A DNA stretch of 64,000 nucleotides, taken from assembly GCF_002086795.1 (NCBI RefSeq), contig NZ_MVIM01000002.1:434001-498000 (forward strand). Reading direction: 5' to 3'. This DNA comes from Mycolicibacterium tusciae (lineage in GTDB: Bacteria; Actinomycetota; Actinomycetes; Mycobacteriales; Mycobacteriaceae). The notes beneath the pieces are model-generated. The model saw only the letters and a program-made list of their open reading frames with translations. It had not been told where the DNA came from and did no database searches. This document shows, one piece after another, positions 1-9,439 of the stretch (positions within the stretch are counted from its first letter, which is position 1; the number at the start of each line of letters is the position of its first letter). Position numbers and translations under genes: made by a program.

Positions 1-1495
<1,495 letters not shown>

Positions 1496-1549
1496 CCTGC
1501 CACGCTAGCGCAGGCGGTGCGTGCGTGGGAATAGGAATTGCTCCGCGTT

Positions 1550-1600
1550 CCTTTATATAGCTAATATATGTGTTTTGTGCCGATAGCCGTGGATACAACG
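1550..1600 (-). promoter_or_regulatory. AT-rich candidate promoter for thiC
   Basis: This patch is unusually AT-rich for the window. On the reverse strand it contains TATATT (1568-1563) and a TATATA run, both usable as -10 elements upstream of the riboswitch. No well-spaced -35 hexamer is visible. The next upstream gene (xthA) is on the same strand and ends at 1629, so thiC needs either this promoter or read-through. Confidence 0.35.
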
Positions 1601-1628
1601 AAGGCCGTCGACAATATCGCCTAGCTGC

Positions 1629-2429
1629 TTACGTCAGCTCGACCAACACGGGAGCGTGATCGCTGGGGGACTTCCCTTTTCGTTCCTCGCGGACGATCTC
1701 GGCGTGGGTCACGCGCTGGGCCAACGCCGGTGATCCGAGAATGAAGTCTATGCGCATGCCGCGGTTCTTCGGGAACCGCAACTGGGTGTAGTCCCAGTAG
1801 GTGTATACGGCGGGGCCGGGGGTGAAAGGCCGCACCACGTCGCTGAATTGAGCGTCGACGATCGCGTCGAAAGCCGCTCGCTCCGGCTCGGTGACGTGGG
1901 TGCTGCCCGCGTAGGCCTCGACGCTCCACACGTCCTCATCGGTCGGCGCGATGTTCCAGTCACCCACCATGGCGATCTGTGCCGTCGGGTCGTCGAGGAG
2001 CCACTGCTGTGCCGTATTACGCAGCGCGGCAAGCCATTGCAGCTTGTAAACGTAGTGCGGATCGCCCGGGGTGCGCCCGTTGGGCACGTACAGGCTCCAC
2101 ACTCGCACCCCGTTACACGTCGCGCCCAGCGCACGCGCTTCCGCTGCGGCTTCGACATCTGGTTTGCTGCTCCAGGTCGGTTGACCGTCGAAGCCGACCT
2201 GCACGTCGTCGATGCCGACCCGGGACGCGATGGCGACGCCGTTCCACTGGTTGAACCCGCAGTGCACCACGTCGTAGCCGGCGGCCAGGAACGGCATGGT
2301 GGGGAACTGCTCGTCGGAGCACTTGGTCTCCTGCATCGCGAGGACGTCGACGTCGGCACGCTCCAACCAGTCCGCCACCCGATCGACGCGAGCGCGGATC
2401 GAGTTGACGTTCCACGTGGCCAAGCGCAT
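1629..2429 (-). CDS. xthA: Exodeoxyribonuclease III (AP endonuclease, ExoIII family)
   Basis: This 266-residue protein is a Mg-dependent EEP-superfamily nuclease of base-excision repair, cutting at abasic sites and degrading 3' ends. Metal and catalytic motifs are in order: TWNVNSIRAR (N7, residues 5-14), QETKCSD with the metal Glu at 34, YVPNGR near 115-120, GDWNIAP near 155, RIDFILGS, and the terminal SDHAPV with the catalytic Asp-His at 257-258. The length is typical of ExoIII. It lies downstream of the GNAT gene and is separated from it by a long hairpin, so it may have its own promoter. The ATG start gives the expected MRLATWNVNS N-terminus. Confidence 0.97.
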   Translation of the reverse strand: MRLATWNVNSIRARVDRVADWLERADVDVLAMQETKCSDEQFPTMPFLAAGYDVVHCGFNQWNGVAIASRVGIDDVQVGFDGQPTWSSKPDVEAAAEARALGATCNGVRVWSLYVPNGRTPGDPHYVYKLQWLAALRNTAQQWLLDDPTAQIAMVGDWNIAPTDEDVWSVEAYAGSTHVTEPERAAFDAIVDAQFSDVVRPFTPGPAVYTYWDYTQLRFPKNRGMRIDFILGSPALAQRVTHAEIVREERKGKSPSDHAPVLVELT

Positions 2430-2464
2430 GGTTCGAGCCTACGGAGGTGCCGGTCTGCCACCCT

Positions 2465-2509
2465 TAACGGGTTGATTGCAGCCACCAGGTGCCTGCGATC
2501 AACCCGTTA
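2465..2509. repeat. 45-base near-perfect palindrome between GNAT gene and xthA
   Basis: The left arm 2465-2486 and right arm 2488-2509 pair at 20 of 22 positions around a single central base. The outer 12 bases (TAACGGGTTGAT / ATCAACCCGTTA) match perfectly. It overlaps the stop codon of the acetyltransferase gene and lies 35 bases before the xthA start. There is no T-run after either arm, so it is not a classical intrinsic terminator. It could be a U-less terminator, an RNA processing or stability hairpin, or a dispersed palindromic element. Confidence 0.8.
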
Positions 2510-3407
2510 GCGTTGCGAGACCCCTGTCGACGCGTATGTAGCGCGAGCGATGGTGCAGCGCGAACCGTAGCGACTCGAAAAGCGCTATCGCGGAGGCATT
2601 ATCGTCGAGAACCTGGGTGTAGGCGCGGGTGGCGCCGTGGTCCGCACCCCAGGCCAGCAGCGCGCTGCACAGTGCCCGCGCGTGGCCGTGCCTGCGTTGA
2701 TCCGGAGCCACCTGCAATGCCGACAAGCCCAGCCAGCGAGTACCGTCGGGCGCGTCGGTCACCGCCGCCCGCGCCACCGCTACGCCCGCAACCGTCGCGA
2801 AGATCACCGAGCCGCCGATCACCGCGTTCAGGACCTCGATGGGTACATCGCGGTCGTAGATGCGCATCCACTCGTCATCCGGTTGTGGCGCCAGCACCAC
2901 CGCGCCAAGGCCTTCGCCCGGCTCGATATCGCATGCCATGACGAGGTTCCCGGCCTCGGTCGACGCCTGTCGCGGAACACGAAAAAGCCGATCCGGCACG
3001 CTCACCAACGGCGCCACCGATCGCGCCGCGTACCAATCAGCGATCGCCGCCAGGTCGGTGGAAACTGAAAACTGCAGTGGGACAGCTGAATTGGCGCGCC
3101 TCGTGCTGCCGTTCCCGTAGCGGCAGAACCATCCGTCCACCCACTGCTGCTCGACGCCCGGCCAGGCCAGCGCCGCCGCGTGCTCGAGGTGGCGAATGTC
3201 GGCCGTGCGTACCGGCGCGTCGGCCAGCGCCTTGATCACGACGACGTCGTCGACCGCCACGGCCACGACGTCTCCGCGCTTTGTGCGCACCTGCAGTGTC
3301 GGCCCCGTCTGCACCAGGTGACCGATCACGTCCGTCAGCGGTGGCACCGACCCGGCGGGCAGGCGGTGACGAATCATCACCCGCGTACCCACCGGCGGGA
3401 TCTGCAT
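2499..3407 (-). CDS. GNAT family N-acetyltransferase (Rv0428c-like)
   Basis: This 302-residue protein has an N-terminal SH3-like barrel (to about residue 65, including VRTKRGDVVAVAVDDVVVIK) and a C-terminal GNAT fold. The acetyl-CoA motif VAPDQRRHGHARALCSALL lies near residues 230-248, followed by DDNASAIALFESLRF, a typical GNAT B motif. The acceptor substrate is unknown. I chose ATG 3407 rather than an upstream start at 3446 because it shares one base with the def stop (TGATG), implying translational coupling. The def-acetyltransferase pairing is conserved in mycobacteria and may reflect linked N-terminal protein processing, but that is inference. Confidence 0.9.
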   Translation of the reverse strand: MQIPPVGTRVMIRHRLPAGSVPPLTDVIGHLVQTGPTLQVRTKRGDVVAVAVDDVVVIKALADAPVRTADIRHLEHAAALAWPGVEQQWVDGWFCRYGNGSTRRANSAVPLQFSVSTDLAAIADWYAARSVAPLVSVPDRLFRVPRQASTEAGNLVMACDIEPGEGLGAVVLAPQPDDEWMRIYDRDVPIEVLNAVIGGSVIFATVAGVAVARAAVTDAPDGTRWLGLSALQVAPDQRRHGHARALCSALLAWGADHGATRAYTQVLDDNASAIALFESLRFALHHRSRYIRVDRGLATLTG

Positions 3408-4000
3408 CAGTGACCGAAGGGGTCGGGATCCTTGCCGGGCGTCCACGTCAGCCCTGGCACCCCCCAGCCGTGCGACTTCACCGAGCGTTTGGCGCTGCGC
3501 GCGTGCCTGCCCACCAGGCGGTCCAGATACAGGAAACCGTCGAGGTGGCCCGTCTCGTGCTGCAGCATCCGCGCGAACAGACCGGTGCCCTCGAGCGTGA
3601 TCGGCGTGCCGTCGGCGTCCAGGCCCGTCACCCGCGCCCAGTCCGCGCGCCCGGTCGGAAACGATTCGCCGGGCACCGACAGACAGCCCTCGTCATCGTT
3701 GTCCGGGTCGGGCATCGTCTCCGGAACCTCGGACGTCTCGAGTACGGGATTGACGACCACACCCTTGCGCCGCGTGACCCTGCCGCGTTCATCGGCGCAG
3801 TCGTAGACGAACACGCGCTTGGCCACGCCGATCTGATTCGCGGCGAGCCCGACACCGTTGGCCGCCGCCATCGTGTCGTACAGATCGGCGATCAGGTCCG
3901 CGAGATCCGCCGGCAGCGAACCGTCCTCACCGACGGGTATGGGCTCGGTCGCGGTGTGCAGGACGGGATCTCCTACGATGCGTATCGGTACAACGGCCAC
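3407..4000 (-). CDS. def: Peptide deformylase
   Basis: This enzyme removes the formyl group from the initiator methionine of new proteins. All three family motifs are present: GVGLAANQ at residues 49-56, EGCLSVP at 104-110 with the metal-binding Cys106, and HETGH at 148-152 supplying two His ligands and the catalytic Glu. The protein is 197 residues with the insertions usual in actinobacterial deformylases. The gene leads a two-gene unit with the acetyltransferase (one-base overlap at 3407). It faces away from the DUF3263 gene, leaving about 135 bases for divergent promoters. Confidence 0.97.
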   Translation of the reverse strand: MAVVPIRIVGDPVLHTATEPIPVGEDGSLPADLADLIADLYDTMAAANGVGLAANQIGVAKRVFVYDCADERGRVTRRKGVVVNPVLETSEVPETMPDPDNDDEGCLSVPGESFPTGRADWARVTGLDADGTPITLEGTGLFARMLQHETGHLDGFLYLDRLVGRHARSAKRSVKSHGWGVPGLTWTPGKDPDPFGH

Positions 4001-4136
4001 GCGGAACAGCTTAAGTCGGCAATCCTTATCGCCCGACTCGCGGGCATGTCGGACGCCTCAGGCTGCAAACCCGTGGTTGAATGAGCGCCGAACCACAGCG
4101 ATGTCATTTCGAATGTTGGAAGGGTCCAGGAGCGAG

Positions 4137-4445
4137 ATGGACGGCGCAATCGCGCGGACTGAGCAATCCGGGAACGACCCTGCGCTGGCCGATGGGCTGA
4201 CCCGGCGCGAGCACGACATCCTGGCGTTCGAACGTCAGTGGTGGAAATACGCGGGTTCCAAGGAAGACGCGATCAAAGAACTCTTTTCCATGTCGGCCAC
4301 CCGCTACTACCAGGTGCTCAACGCGCTGGTGGACCGCCCCGAGGCGCTCGCAGCAGATCCGATGCTGGTCAAGCGGCTGCGTCGGTTGCGTGCGAGCCGG
4401 CAGAAGGCGCGGGCGGCGCGCCGGCTCGGCTTCGACGTCACCTGA
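4137..4445 (+). CDS. DUF3263 protein (Rv0430-like)
   Basis: This small 102-residue protein has a DUF3263 core: LTRREHDILAFERQWWKYAG followed by KEELF-like ATRYYQVLNAL and a basic C-terminus rich in Arg (LRRLRASRQKARAARR). The central part resembles a helix-turn-helix and the tail could bind nucleic acid, but no function is established that I know of. I chose ATG 4137 because AGGAG (4127-4131) sits 5 bases upstream; an in-frame ATG at 4101 has no such site. It is followed by the LytR_C-domain gene with a 52-base gap and is probably co-transcribed with it and sodC. Confidence 0.88.
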   Translation: MDGAIARTEQSGNDPALADGLTRREHDILAFERQWWKYAGSKEDAIKELFSMSATRYYQVLNALVDRPEALAADPMLVKRLRRLRASRQKARAARRLGFDVT

Positions 4446-4497
4446 GGCCGCAAGGGCATTCTTCGACCTGCTTGTCCGGCTGGATACAGTGAACGCA

Positions 4498-4959
4498 ATG
4501 AATCAGCAGAACTCCTCTGGCCTACCCCTGCGTGCCATGGTGATGGTGCTGCTGTTCCTCGGCGTCGTGTTTCTCCTGGTGGGATTCCAGGCGATGGGTT
4601 CAGGGGACGACGACGGCGAACAGTCGCCCATCGCGACGAGCACGCCGACCGTCACCACCGCCAGTCCGACAGAGTCCCCCGAACCCGCCAAGCCCGAGGT
4701 GCGGGTGTTCAACATCTCGACGGTGCAGGGCGCTGCGGAGGGCACCGCCAACCGGTTGCGGGAGGGCGGCTGGACCGTCGCCGAGACCGGCAACCTCGAG
4801 CTGCCCGACGTGACAACCAACACCGTGTATTTCACCGACGCCCCAGGGGAGCGGGAGGCCGCCGAGGAAGTCGGCAGGTTGTTGGATGCGCCGGTCGAAC
4901 CGCGACTGCCTGAATTGGCCGAGCAGCCGCCGGGCGTGCTCGTGGTGGTGACCGGCTAG
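4498..4959 (+). CDS. Membrane-anchored LytR_C-domain protein (Rv0431-like)
   Basis: This 153-residue protein has one N-terminal membrane segment (about residues 12-33), a Ser/Thr/Pro-rich linker, and a LytR C-terminal domain from about residue 63 ([20 protein letters not shown] onward). It lacks the LytR-CpsA-Psr catalytic domain, so it is not itself a wall-polymer ligase. It likely sits outside the membrane, perhaps binding wall material. The M. tuberculosis relative is known as a tuberculin-related peptide. GTG 4489 is an alternative in-frame start three codons upstream. sodC follows 10 bases after the stop. Confidence 0.87.
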   Translation: MNQQNSSGLPLRAMVMVLLFLGVVFLLVGFQAMGSGDDDGEQSPIATSTPTVTTASPTESPEPAKPEVRVFNISTVQGAAEGTANRLREGGWTVAETGNLELPDVTTNTVYFTDAPGEREAAEEVGRLLDAPVEPRLPELAEQPPGVLVVVTG

Positions 4960-4969
4960 GCTCTTGCAC

Positions 4970-5680
4970 ATGCTCAAGAACGTCGCCGTTGCAGCAGGCT
5001 TCGCAATTCCCGCCCTCGTGTTGAGCGCATGCAGCGCCCCCGAACAACCCGCAACCACGCCGGGCACCACGCCGTCGGTGTGGACCGGTTCGCCGGCACC
5101 GTCTGCGGCGCCAGGTGAGCAGGGCGGTGGCCACGGAGGAGGCGAGGGTGAGGCCGCCAGCGGCGAGACGCTGACGACCGAACTGAAACTCCCGAACGGG
5201 ACGACGGTCGCCACGGCCGAGATCGCGTTCTCGGGCAACTACGCGACCGTCACGGTCCAGACCACTGAGGCCGGTGAACTCGCGCCCGGCTTCCACGGAC
5301 TGCACATCCACTCGGTCGGCAAGTGCGAGGCCAGCTCGGTCGCGCCGACCGGCGGTGCGCCCGGCGACTTCAACTCGGCCGGCGGACATCTGCAGGTGGC
5401 CGGACACAGCGGACACCCTGCGAGTGGTGACCTCTCGTCGCTGCAGGTTCGCGAGGACGGTTCGGCGCTGTTGGTGACGACCACCGACGCGTTCACCGCG
5501 GCGGACCTGACGGGTGAGGCCAAGACCGCGATCATCATTCACGAGAAGGCCGACAACTTCGCCAACATCCCGCCGGAGCGCTACCAGCAGGTCAACGGAG
5601 CGCCTCCGCCGGACGAGACCACCCTGGCAACCGGCGATGCCGGAAAGCGTGTGGCCTGCGGTGTCATCGGCGCCAGCTAA
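4970..5680 (+). CDS. sodC: Cu/Zn-type superoxide dismutase, lipoprotein
   Basis: SodC removes superoxide outside the membrane. A signal peptide ends in a lipobox (LSAC, lipidated Cys21), followed by a disordered Pro/Gly-rich stretch and the dismutase domain. Copper ligands appear in GFHGLHIH (near residue 105), AGGH and IIIHEKADN. The conserved Cys pair is in GKCE and VACGVIG. The loop [10 protein letters not shown] retains His and Asp residues at the usual zinc-site positions. ATG 4970 was preferred to TTG 4964. The 3' end overlaps the next gene. Attachment to the cell surface suggests defence against host or environmental oxidants. Confidence 0.95.
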   Translation: MLKNVAVAAGFAIPALVLSACSAPEQPATTPGTTPSVWTGSPAPSAAPGEQGGGHGGGEGEAASGETLTTELKLPNGTTVATAEIAFSGNYATVTVQTTEAGELAPGFHGLHIHSVGKCEASSVAPTGGAPGDFNSAGGHLQVAGHSGHPASGDLSSLQVREDGSALLVTTTDAFTAADLTGEAKTAIIIHEKADNFANIPPERYQQVNGAPPPDETTLATGDAGKRVACGVIGAS

Positions 5681-6794
5681 CCGCCACATAGATTTCGTCG
5701 CCTCACCCCGGCCGACGCTGGGAGTGGAGTGGGAGTTCGCACTCGTCGACGCCGAGACCCGCGACGTGAGCAACGTCGCGACCGAGGTGATCGAGGAGCT
5801 CGGGGAGAACAACCCTCGGGTCCACAAAGAACTGCTGCGCAACACCGTAGAGGTCGTTACCGGTGTCTGCGATTCCGTTCCCGAGGCGATGGACGACCTG
5901 CGGTCGACGCTGCGGACCGCACGCAAGATCGTCCGCGATCGCAACATGGAGTTGTTTTGTGCGGGTACGCATCCGTTCGCCCAATGGACCTCGGAGAGCC
6001 TGACCGATGCGCCCCGTTACGCAGAGCTGATCAAGCGCACGCAATGGTGGGGTCGGCAGATGCTGATCTGGGGCGTCCATGTGCACGTGGGCATCTCGTC
6101 GGCGCACAAGGTGATGGCGATCAATACCTCGCTGCTCAACCACTACCCGCATCTGCTGGCGCTGTCCGCATCGTCGCCGTTCTGGGACGGTGAGGACACC
6201 GGCTACGCGTCCAACCGCGCGATGATGTTCCAGCAGTTGCCGACGGCCGGACTGCCATTCCACTTCCAGACGTGGCGGGAGTGGGAAGGCTTCGTTCACG
6301 ATCAGAAGAAGACCGGCATCATCGACCACATGAACGAGATCCGTTGGGACATCCGGCCCTCGCCGCACATCGGAACGGTGGAGGTGCGGGTCTTCGACGG
6401 CGTTTCCAACATCCGCGAGTTGAGCGCGCTGGTGGCATTGACTCACTGTCTTGTCGTCGACCTCGACCATCGTCTGGACGCGGGCGAACGGCTGCCCACG
6501 ATGCCGCCGTGGCACGTACAGGAAAACAAGTGGCGCGCAGCCCGTTACGGCCTGGACGCGGTGATCATCCTCGACGAAGACAGCAACGAGCGTCTGGTGA
6601 CCGACGATCTCGACGACCTGTTGAATCGACTCGAGCCGGTCGCTGCCTCGTTGAACTGCGCCGACGAACTCCGGCTGGTCTCCGACATCTGCACCTCGGG
6701 CGGGTCTTATCAACGGCAACGACGGGTCGCCGAGGAGCATGACGGCGACCTGCGTGCTGTGGTCGACGCGCTGGTCGCCGAATTGGACATCTGA
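5637..6794 (+). CDS. YbdK-type carboxylate-amine ligase (glutamate-cysteine ligase 2 family, Rv0433-like)
   Basis: This belongs to the GCS2 family, ATP-dependent ligases related to glutamate-cysteine ligase. The family core begins at [12 protein letters not shown] and continues with [43 protein letters not shown] and [14 protein letters not shown](V)EVR. Family members have weak glutamate-cysteine ligase activity in vitro, and the true substrate in mycobacteria, which make mycothiol rather than glutathione, is unclear. The start is uncertain: ATG 5637, GTG 5649 and GTG 5661 all lie inside sodC and none has a good ribosome site, so translation is probably coupled to sodC. Confidence 0.9.
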   Translation: MPESVWPAVSSAPANRHIDFVASPRPTLGVEWEFALVDAETRDVSNVATEVIEELGENNPRVHKELLRNTVEVVTGVCDSVPEAMDDLRSTLRTARKIVRDRNMELFCAGTHPFAQWTSESLTDAPRYAELIKRTQWWGRQMLIWGVHVHVGISSAHKVMAINTSLLNHYPHLLALSASSPFWDGEDTGYASNRAMMFQQLPTAGLPFHFQTWREWEGFVHDQKKTGIIDHMNEIRWDIRPSPHIGTVEVRVFDGVSNIRELSALVALTHCLVVDLDHRLDAGERLPTMPPWHVQENKWRAARYGLDAVIILDEDSNERLVTDDLDDLLNRLEPVAASLNCADELRLVSDICTSGGSYQRQRRVAEEHDGDLRAVVDALVAELDI

Positions 6795-6796
6795 GG

Positions 6797-7462
6797 ATGC
6801 TCGTCACGCCCATGTTCCCGCTGCAGGTGGCGATGCTGCCCGGCGAAGAGCTACCGTTGCGGATTTTTGAACCTCGTTACGCAGCAATGGTTTCGGACTG
6901 CCTGGCTCAGGCTGAAGCTCTTCGCGCAAGCGGCTCATCGGACGCCGCTCCGGCGTTCGGCGTCGTGTTGATCTCGGCGGGCCGCGAGGTGGGCGGCGGT
7001 GACATGCGCAGCGACGTCGGCGCGATGGCACGCATCACGGAGGCCGCCGACCTCGGGGACGGCCGTTATCGCTTGCGCTGTGTGATGGCCGAGCGGATCC
7101 GGGTGGTCGAGTGGCAGCCGGACAACCCGTACCCGCGCGCGGCGGTGGAGGAGTGGCCCGACGAACCGGGTGAGGCCGTGGACGTGGACGCGATCAGGGA
7201 CATCGAGGACCGCATGGTCGCGCTGTTCGAGCGGATCGCCCAGGCGCGTGGAGCACAGGTGGTGGCGCGGGACATCGTCGCCGGCGCGGACGCGTCCGGG
7301 GATGCCGCAATGTGGATGTACGCGTTGGCATCCCGCCTACCCATGGGACAGGCCGACCGGTACGCCGTACTGGCCGCGCCCACTGCCGCCGCGCGGGTAG
7401 CCGCGCTCAGCGAAGCCGTGGACACCGTCACCGCGATGGTCGAATTCCAGCTCTCCGAGTAG
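6797..7462 (+). CDS. LON substrate-binding domain protein (Rv0434-like)
   Basis: This 221-residue protein is a stand-alone LON N-terminal (substrate-binding) domain, with the typical opening MFPLQVAMLPGEELPLRIFE and RYAAM, and ends in a helical segment rich in Ala and Glu. No AAA or protease domain is attached, so it is not a Lon protease. It may act as an adaptor or protein-binding module. The ATG lies two bases after the ligase stop (TGAGGATG, where GAGG can serve as ribosome site), implying the same operon. It converges with the methyltransferase gene ending at 7470. Confidence 0.9.
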   Translation: MLVTPMFPLQVAMLPGEELPLRIFEPRYAAMVSDCLAQAEALRASGSSDAAPAFGVVLISAGREVGGGDMRSDVGAMARITEAADLGDGRYRLRCVMAERIRVVEWQPDNPYPRAAVEEWPDEPGEAVDVDAIRDIEDRMVALFERIAQARGAQVVARDIVAGADASGDAAMWMYALASRLPMGQADRYAVLAAPTAAARVAALSEAVDTVTAMVEFQLSE

Positions 7463-7469
7463 GTTTCGG

Positions 7470-8279
7470 CTAGCCCCGCACGCCCTCGACGAACGTGGTT
7501 CGGGGTGTGATGTCCGCCGTGGGCGGGCGGCGGTAACGCAGCATCAGCGCGTCGGCTTCCTCCGACGACACCCGCCAGCCGTGATCCATCAGCCAGTCGG
7601 CGACGTCGGCACGGTCCTGTTCCTCGCGGTTCGCCAGATATTCGGGATCGAAGAATCCGGCGCCGAACGATTCGACGCCGATCCGGCTGCCCGGCGCGCT
7701 GAGTTCGTGAATGCGCTCGAACAACAGGTCCTGACCTTCGGTGGGCAGGTAGGGCAGCAGGCCCTCGGCAATCCACGCTGTCGGTTCCTGCGGGTCGAAA
7801 CCCGCGTCGCGCAGGGCTTTCGGCCAGTCTTGGCGCAAGTCGATCGGCACAGGGACGTAGCGGGCGGCCGGTCGATCGTCGATCAGCGTCTCGGCCTTGA
7901 AGGCGAGCACCTTCGGGTGATCGATCTCGAAGACGACGCTGTCGTCGGCCCACGGCAGCCGCCACGCCCTGGCATCGAGCCCCGCCGCGAGGATGACGGC
8001 CTGCACGACGCCGTGTGCATTGGCGGCGATGAAGAAGTCGTCGAACCACTTGGTGCGCGAGGCGGCGTAGTTCGAGATCGCCCGGATCCGTTCGACCATG
8101 TGCGACGGCGGCAGCTGCCAGCCGCGAGCCATCGCGGCGTCGACGAAGCGCTGGGCATACGAGTCGGTGAACAGCGGACAACTCGTGGAGGCTTCCTGCG
8201 CCCGGGCCCACGCCACCCCGAGCGCGGTGGCGCCGACACTCTCGGTGATGTCCCAGCTGTCGTCGTCAGTTCTTGCCAT
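7470..8279 (-). CDS. SAM-dependent methyltransferase, UPF0677 / leucine carboxyl methyltransferase-like family
   Basis: This 269-residue protein belongs to the large mycobacterial family of putative SAM methyltransferases related to leucine carboxyl methyltransferases. The opening MARTDDDSWDITESVG, the SAM motif AVILAAGLDARAWRLPW, the acidic motif VFEIDHPKVLAFK and the later AWIAEGLLPYLP are characteristic. The substrate is unknown. I start at ATG 8279 (MARTDDD), not 8288. It overlaps the end of mrpG by 14 bases, so it is the last gene of the Mrp antiporter operon, an odd partner for an ion transporter. Confidence 0.9.
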   Translation of the reverse strand: MARTDDDSWDITESVGATALGVAWARAQEASTSCPLFTDSYAQRFVDAAMARGWQLPPSHMVERIRAISNYAASRTKWFDDFFIAANAHGVVQAVILAAGLDARAWRLPWADDSVVFEIDHPKVLAFKAETLIDDRPAARYVPVPIDLRQDWPKALRDAGFDPQEPTAWIAEGLLPYLPTEGQDLLFERIHELSAPGSRIGVESFGAGFFDPEYLANREEQDRADVADWLMDHGWRVSSEEADALMLRYRRPPTADITPRTTFVEGVRG

Positions 8280-8625
8280 TGCCACCATTCTCGGGTTCGG
8301 CGAACTCGTACAGCTCGTCCTTGGTCAGCAGGTCGTCGCGAACGTTCTGTTCCCGGTAGGCCAGCTGGCCTACCCGGTTGGCCACCACCGGTGCGGTGAT
8401 CAGGGTGAACAAGCCGGTAAGGACGAGCATGCCGACGTCGATGTTGCCGCTCAACCGGATCGCCGCGCCGGCGAGCACCAACAGCAGTCCGAGCACCTGC
8501 GGTTTCGATGCCGCGTGCATGCGCGTCAACGTGTCCGGGAAGCGGACCACACCCATGGCCGCGGTCAGGGCCAGCGCGGAGCCGCCGAGGATGAGCACCG
8601 CGACCGCGATGTCGACCACGTTCAT
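8266..8625 (-). CDS. mrpG: Mrp cation/proton antiporter subunit G
   Basis: This 119-residue membrane protein has three hydrophobic segments (about 3-25, 42-60, 65-88). It carries the MrpG/PhaG signature GVVRFPDTLTRMHAASKPQVLG, shown here as family core near residues 25-46, and a charged cytoplasmic tail. MrpG is a small subunit required for assembly of the multi-subunit Na+(K+)/H+ antiporter. Its ATG overlaps the mrpF stop by four bases (ATGA, 8622-8625), and its own stop lies inside the methyltransferase start region. Confidence 0.94.
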   Translation of the reverse strand: MNVVDIAVAVLILGGSALALTAAMGVVRFPDTLTRMHAASKPQVLGLLLVLAGAAIRLSGNIDVGMLVLTGLFTLITAPVVANRVGQLAYREQNVRDDLLTKDELYEFAEPENGGNGKN

Positions 8626-8909
8626 CGTTCTCCCCTTGTGATGCCTGAGTTGTCGATGTCCGGCACCCGGAATCTGGCGACGCTCACCGAGCCGACGAAG
8701 CTGATCAACGCCAACGCTGCCATGCCGTACGTCACCGTCGTGTCGAGGCTGAACGCAGCCCAGGTGCCGATGCCGCACATCGTCACGGCGACAAGGGTGT
8801 CCAGCGCCACCAGCCGATCGAGGGTGCTCGGGCCTGCGAGCAACCGGATCATCGTGACGCCGGCCGCGGCCGTCAGCATCACCGCTGCGGCGATCCAGAC
8901 GTAATTCAT
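8622..8909 (-). CDS. mrpF: Mrp cation/proton antiporter subunit F
   Basis: This 95-residue protein has three membrane helices with the MrpF/PhaF pattern: RLLAGPSTLDRLVALDTL near residues 22-39 and a third helix ending VGSVSVARFRV. It is a small structural subunit of the Mrp complex in the cytoplasmic membrane. It is tightly coupled: four-base ATGA overlaps with mrpE upstream (8906-8909) and mrpG downstream. Confidence 0.94.
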   Translation of the reverse strand: MNYVWIAAAVMLTAAAGVTMIRLLAGPSTLDRLVALDTLVAVTMCGIGTWAAFSLDTTVTYGMAALALISFVGSVSVARFRVPDIDNSGITRGER

Positions 8910-9439
8910 GTGCTCTCCTTGCTCGGTGCAGGCCGCCAGTCGGTTTCGCGTTCGAAGGCAGCCACCAGCAGCCGCTCGACCTTGCTGACCTGGCGATAGA
9001 ACCGGGCCAGCGACCGCTCGTTGCCGACGTCGATCACGTGCATGTAGAGCATCCGCCGACTCTGATCGATCTCCAGGACGATGGAACCGGGGACCAGGTT
9101 GAATATGCTGACGGCCAATGCGAGCACAAGATCGGATTTGACGGCCAGATGGGCGCGCAACACCGCCGAAAGCGGTGGCGGGCCAGGCTTTACGGCCAAC
9201 CATGCCACTTGGACCGACGACAGCACCAGGTCGTAGCCGACGGAGACAATCAATCGCAACAGCGACAGCAGGTGCACCCTGCCCTCGACGGGCACCGCGG
9301 GCAGCGGCAGCAGCAGCGTGATGACCAGCGCGACGAGCAGGCCCGAAAGGACATTGGCCGCAGAGAACGTGCCCCACAACAGAATCCACACCAGGATCAG
9401 CCAGCACACCACCCAGACGCGGAGCACGACGTTTCTCAT
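8906..9439 (-). CDS. mrpE: Mrp cation/proton antiporter subunit E
   Basis: This 177-residue MrpE/PhaE subunit has two N-terminal membrane helices (about 8-27 and 30-48), a third near 60-80, and a soluble C-terminal half containing LVLALAVSIFNLVPGSIVLE and YMHVIDV. Subunit E contributes to the ion path of the complex. The reading frame is fully embedded in a much longer open frame; I set the start at ATG 9439 because it overlaps the mrpD stop by four bases and begins MRNVVLRVWVV. It is part of the ABCDEFG operon. Confidence 0.93.
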   Translation of the reverse strand: MRNVVLRVWVVCWLILVWILLWGTFSAANVLSGLLVALVITLLLPLPAVPVEGRVHLLSLLRLIVSVGYDLVLSSVQVAWLAVKPGPPPLSAVLRAHLAVKSDLVLALAVSIFNLVPGSIVLEIDQSRRMLYMHVIDVGNERSLARFYRQVSKVERLLVAAFERETDWRPAPSKEST

